Origin: Candidatus Shapirobacteria bacterium UBA4809 | GTDB lineage: Bacteria; Patescibacteriota; Microgenomatia; UBA12405 | NCBI GenBank assembly: GCA_002402535.1 | Contig: DHGB01000062.1 | Coordinates: 7,720-15,226, forward strand | DNA: 7,507 nt | Direction of reading: 5' to 3' | Notes under the pieces: generated by a model | What the model was told of the DNA's origin: nothing | Database searches by the model: none | Seen by the model: the letters and a program-made list of their open reading frames with translations, nothing else | Program-made: the position numbers and the translations under genes | Shown here: piece after piece, positions 5,657 through 7,507 of the stretch | Position numbering within the stretch: position 1 is the first letter of the stretch | Layout of the letters: every line of letters begins with the position of its first letter

Positions 5657-6445
5657 TTAATCCTCCACTTCCATCATCAGACCAAAATGATCAGAAAGAT
5701 GGATGTTTTTTCTTTTCAGCCGGTAAAGATCCTTTAGAATCACTTTATGGCTAATATTCTTCAAATCTTTTGAAAGTAAAATATAGTCAATCCGAGAATC
5801 TTTTCTAATTTTATAAAAGTTTTTTCTTTGGGTATTTTCTTTGGAAACTGTAACGATCTCTTTCCCTCGTAAAGGGTCATATAAATTTGTCTTTTCCTCA
5901 AACTGTTGGTACATACTATCGGTAAAAGAAATATTAAAATCTCCCGCCACAATTACTTTTTCTTTTTCTAAATTCAAATTATTTAATAGCTCTGAAAACT
6001 GCTTTAATAAAACTCTTTTTTCTTTAGAAGAAACATTTTTATAAAGACTTACTAGGTGAGTATTTATTACAGTCACTATTTTTCCCTCAATCTCCAATCT
6101 AATTTTTTGATAGCCTTTTTTTAGAAACCGATCAGTTAATTGAAAAGAAATGGAGGTACCTTGGCTATTAAATTTGATATATTCACTACTCACAATCGGA
6201 TACTTAGAAACAAAGAAAAGACCACCTCTATTTAATTTTTTTCTCGGATTAAAAAAAGAATAATAGCCTAATCTTTCAAAACTTTTTGAAATCCTTTTAA
6301 CCCTTTTTAAAAAAATTAGTTCTTGAAAGCAAATTACATCACCGTCTAATTTAATTATTTCCGATACAAGATGATTAATTCTATCTGTTCTCTTGGGTGA
6401 CAAGGGAGAATCGAAACAATTTATGGTAATTATTTTAATTTTCAT
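5657..6445 (-). CDS. Endonuclease/exonuclease/phosphatase (EEP) family hydrolase
   Basis: This is a member of the Mg-dependent phosphoesterase fold shared by exonuclease III, DNase I, sphingomyelinases and inositol-phosphate phosphatases. All catalytic motifs are in order: N9 in the first strand (TINC), QE at 41-42 with the metal-binding glutamate, NTH at 128-130, GDFN at 168-171, RIDYIL at 218-223 with D220, and SDH at 251-253 with the catalytic histidine pair. The 262 residues suit a single-domain EEP protein. No signal peptide or membrane segment is seen, so it is likely cytoplasmic. The start is fixed by a TAA directly before the ATG. It is rich in Lys, Asn and Ile and visibly more AT-rich than dnaE, which may mean weaker constraint or later arrival. 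It is the only minus-strand gene here and runs head-on into tRNA-Glu. The fold is secure; the substrate (DNA, RNA, lipid or sugar phosphate) cannot be told from sequence. Confidence 0.88.
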   Translation of the reverse strand: MKIKIITINCFDSPLSPKRTDRINHLVSEIIKLDGDVICFQELIFLKRVKRISKSFERLGYYSFFNPRKKLNRGGLFFVSKYPIVSSEYIKFNSQGTSISFQLTDRFLKKGYQKIRLEIEGKIVTVINTHLVSLYKNVSSKEKRVLLKQFSELLNNLNLEKEKVIVAGDFNISFTDSMYQQFEEKTNLYDPLRGKEIVTVSKENTQRKNFYKIRKDSRIDYILLSKDLKNISHKVILKDLYRLKRKNIHLSDHFGLMMEVED

Positions 6446-6461
6446 TTATTTTCAGATTTTT

Positions 6462-6467
6462 ATTATA
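6462..6467 (-). promoter_or_regulatory. Putative -10 box of the EEP hydrolase gene
   Basis: On the minus strand these bases read TATAAT, a perfect -10 consensus. The overlapping TATATA at 6464-6469 is preceded by TGG and would form an extended -10. No good -35 is found at the proper distance. The predicted start is near 6455, leaving a leader of about 10 nt without a Shine-Dalgarno. Confidence 0.5.
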
Positions 6468-6482
6468 TACCAATTTGCTTGA

Positions 6483-6488
6483 TATACT
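6483..6488 (+). promoter_or_regulatory. Putative -10 box of the delta-like gene
   Basis: TATACT is a five-of-six -10 match. A start 7 nt downstream falls on the GTG initiation codon at 6495, which predicts a leaderless mRNA. The -35 position (6460-6465, TTATTA) is weak. It lies only 15 bp from the opposing -10 of the divergent gene, so the two RNA polymerases would compete for the same 49-bp region. Confidence 0.4.
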
Positions 6489-6494
6489 TTCATT

Positions 6495-7124
6495 GTGATT
6501 TATATTTTTCATGGGAACCACACCTCTCAAAGCTATAATGAATTTTCCGAACTTTTGAATAATTATAAACTACACGAAAAGTTCCACCAAAATAGCAAAA
6601 ATCTAGAAATTGATTCTCTAAATCGTTTTATTAACACCCCTTCTCTTTTTTCAGAAACAAAAGTGGTTATAATCGAAAATCTCTTTTCTCTCTTAAAACC
6701 CCAACTTGAGGCTGTCTCCAAATTAATCAATTCTCGTCCAAATTTAGATTATTTATTTTGGCAGGATAAAAAAATTGAAACTGTTAAACTTAAATTATTT
6801 CCCAAATCAACGGTCAAAATTTTTGTCTTACCGGAAGTATTATTTAGTACTCTCGATTCAATTCGACCTCAAAATAAAAACGAATTTGTTAAAAAATATC
6901 AAAATTTAGTCTCTATTTTACCCTTTGAATTAATCCTGTTTTGGTTTAAAAATCATCTTCGACGTCAACTAACCACTTATTCAAAATTTTCCACCACCTC
7001 ATTAAAAGAAACCTATTTAAATTTAATTAAACTTGATTATCGTTCAAAAACTGGCAAACTACTAGAATTCAAAGAAAACTGTTTGGAAAGAATAATCCTT
7101 TCTCTTATCGACTCCGGGCCCTAA
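6495..7124 (+). CDS. holA: DNA polymerase III delta subunit-like protein, minimal form
   Basis: Delta is the clamp-loader subunit that opens the sliding clamp. The opening MIYIFHG is typical of delta N-termini. NTPSLFSETKVVIIENL (47-63) matches the delta segment in which a Leu-Phe pair (L51, F52; L73/F74 in E. coli) wedges into the clamp, followed by the VVIIEN strand. LFWQDKK (87-93) fits the next strand. The C-terminal part matches delta domain III: FSTLDSI at 117-123 and LIKLDYRSKTGK at 177-188. The protein has 209 residues against about 330-345. Domain II appears absent, because the sequence goes straight from the domain I strand (about 107-113) to domain III. GTG is the start: an in-frame TGA lies at 6480-6482, and no ATG codon occurs anywhere in the frame. 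The downstream cupin starts 20 bp later. I recognised this by motif order, so function is likely but not proven. Confidence 0.7.
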   Translation: MIYIFHGNHTSQSYNEFSELLNNYKLHEKFHQNSKNLEIDSLNRFINTPSLFSETKVVIIENLFSLLKPQLEAVSKLINSRPNLDYLFWQDKKIETVKLKLFPKSTVKIFVLPEVLFSTLDSIRPQNKNEFVKKYQNLVSILPFELILFWFKNHLRRQLTTYSKFSTTSLKETYLNLIKLDYRSKTGKLLEFKENCLERIILSLIDSGP

Positions 7125-7131
7125 TTTCTGC

Positions 7132-7137
7132 TATTAT
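7132..7137 (+). promoter_or_regulatory. Possible -10 box before the cupin gene
   Basis: TATTAT is a five-of-six -10 match in the 20-bp gap after the delta-like gene. Transcription would begin at about 7144-7145, on the cupin ATG. No -35 is visible. The gene may equally be read from the upstream promoter as a two-gene operon. Confidence 0.3.
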
Positions 7138-7144
7138 TTTTTAT

Positions 7145-7507
7145 ATGACTGCCCAAATCATTGACAAACCCTGGGGTCAGGAAATAATCTTGAGCACTCC
7201 CGATCTTCCTTACACTGCCAAAATTTTAGAAATAAAGGCTGGCAAACGCTTATCTCTCCAATACCACGATCAAAAACTCGAGACTCTTTGCCTTTTCTCG
7301 GGACAGGCCAATATTATTTGGGGCCAAGATCAATCAACTCTAACAACCGAAAAAATGATTAAAAATCAAGGCTACACCATTACCCCTGGTACCATTCACC
7401 GCCTTGAAGCTATTAGCGACTGTCGATTTTTCGAAGCTTCAACCCCAGAAACTGGCACTACCTACCGCCTTGAGGACGATACTGAGCGTGAAAATGAAAC
7501 CGAAACC
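7145..7507 (+). CDS. Mannose-6-phosphate isomerase-like cupin, 3' end outside the window
   Basis: This is a single-domain cupin related to the isomerase part of type II phosphomannose isomerases, which interconvert mannose-6-phosphate and fructose-6-phosphate for nucleotide-sugar synthesis. Visible family features: KPWGQE near the N-terminus (8-13); LSLQYH (36-41) followed by E46 and G53, forming cupin motif 1 with Q39, H41 and E46 as probable metal ligands; and ITPGTIHR (79-86) forming motif 2 with H85. RLEDD at 108-112 matches the end of the family domain. The 121 codons seen probably lack only a few residues, since the family is commonly 115-130 residues when it stands alone. The ATG at 7145 is preceded by a T-rich stretch with no Shine-Dalgarno. 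It lies 20 bp after the delta-like gene and may be cotranscribed. Stand-alone cupins of this type may be isomerases or bind other sugar phosphates; the substrate is not certain. Confidence 0.85.
   Translation, partial: MTAQIIDKPWGQEIILSTPDLPYTAKILEIKAGKRLSLQYHDQKLETLCLFSGQANIIWGQDQSTLTTEKMIKNQGYTITPGTIHRLEAISDCRFFEASTPETGTTYRLEDDTERENETET

Overview
The window looks like a piece of a reduced, AT-rich bacterial genome, most likely a member of the Candidate Phyla Radiation (Patescibacteria). Placement near the Microgenomates is an inference from overall protein character, not a proven assignment. The evidence is: very tight packing, tRNA genes without an encoded CCA, no recognisable Shine-Dalgarno sequence before any gene, AT-rich heptamer repeats between genes, and housekeeping proteins trimmed relative to their families (short L19, Lgt missing its N-terminal segment and a periplasmic loop, and a delta-like clamp-loader subunit lacking its middle domain). 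All six complete genes end in TAA or TAG, and their proteins are full length without reading TGA, so nothing points to a recoded TGA.

Layout. Plus strand: htpX, a membrane zinc protease (36-923); a heptamer-repeat promoter region (972-1002); dnaE, the replicative DNA polymerase III alpha subunit (1007-4417); a short promoter region; rplS, ribosomal protein L19 (4475-4786); a second heptamer-type repeat (4823-4843); tRNA-Lys(UUU) (4859-4930); lgt (4935-5564); tRNA-Glu(UUC) (5573-5646). Minus strand, convergent with tRNA-Glu: an endonuclease/exonuclease/phosphatase-family hydrolase (5657-6445). A 49-bp divergent promoter region follows. Plus strand again: a 209-residue HolA/delta-like protein starting at GTG (6495-7124), then a mannose-6-phosphate-isomerase-like cupin cut by the window end (7145-7507).

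Functionally the window mixes replication (alpha and a putative minimal delta), translation (L19, two tRNAs), envelope biogenesis and quality control (Lgt, HtpX), a metal-dependent phosphoesterase and a sugar-phosphate-type cupin. There is no mobile element, CRISPR array, riboswitch or clear rho-independent terminator.

The most unusual signals are regulatory. First, a 7-bp repeat before dnaE whose period places a -35-like and a -10-like hexamer exactly 17 bp apart, with transcription predicted to start on the dnaE ATG. Second, an lgt gene wedged between two tRNAs with only 4 and 8 nt to spare, so that tRNA processing would define both mRNA ends. Third, repeated predictions of leaderless or U-rich, Shine-Dalgarno-free starts. 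At the protein level the shortened delta-like and Lgt proteins and the apparently intact PHP proofreading site of DnaE deserve a second look.
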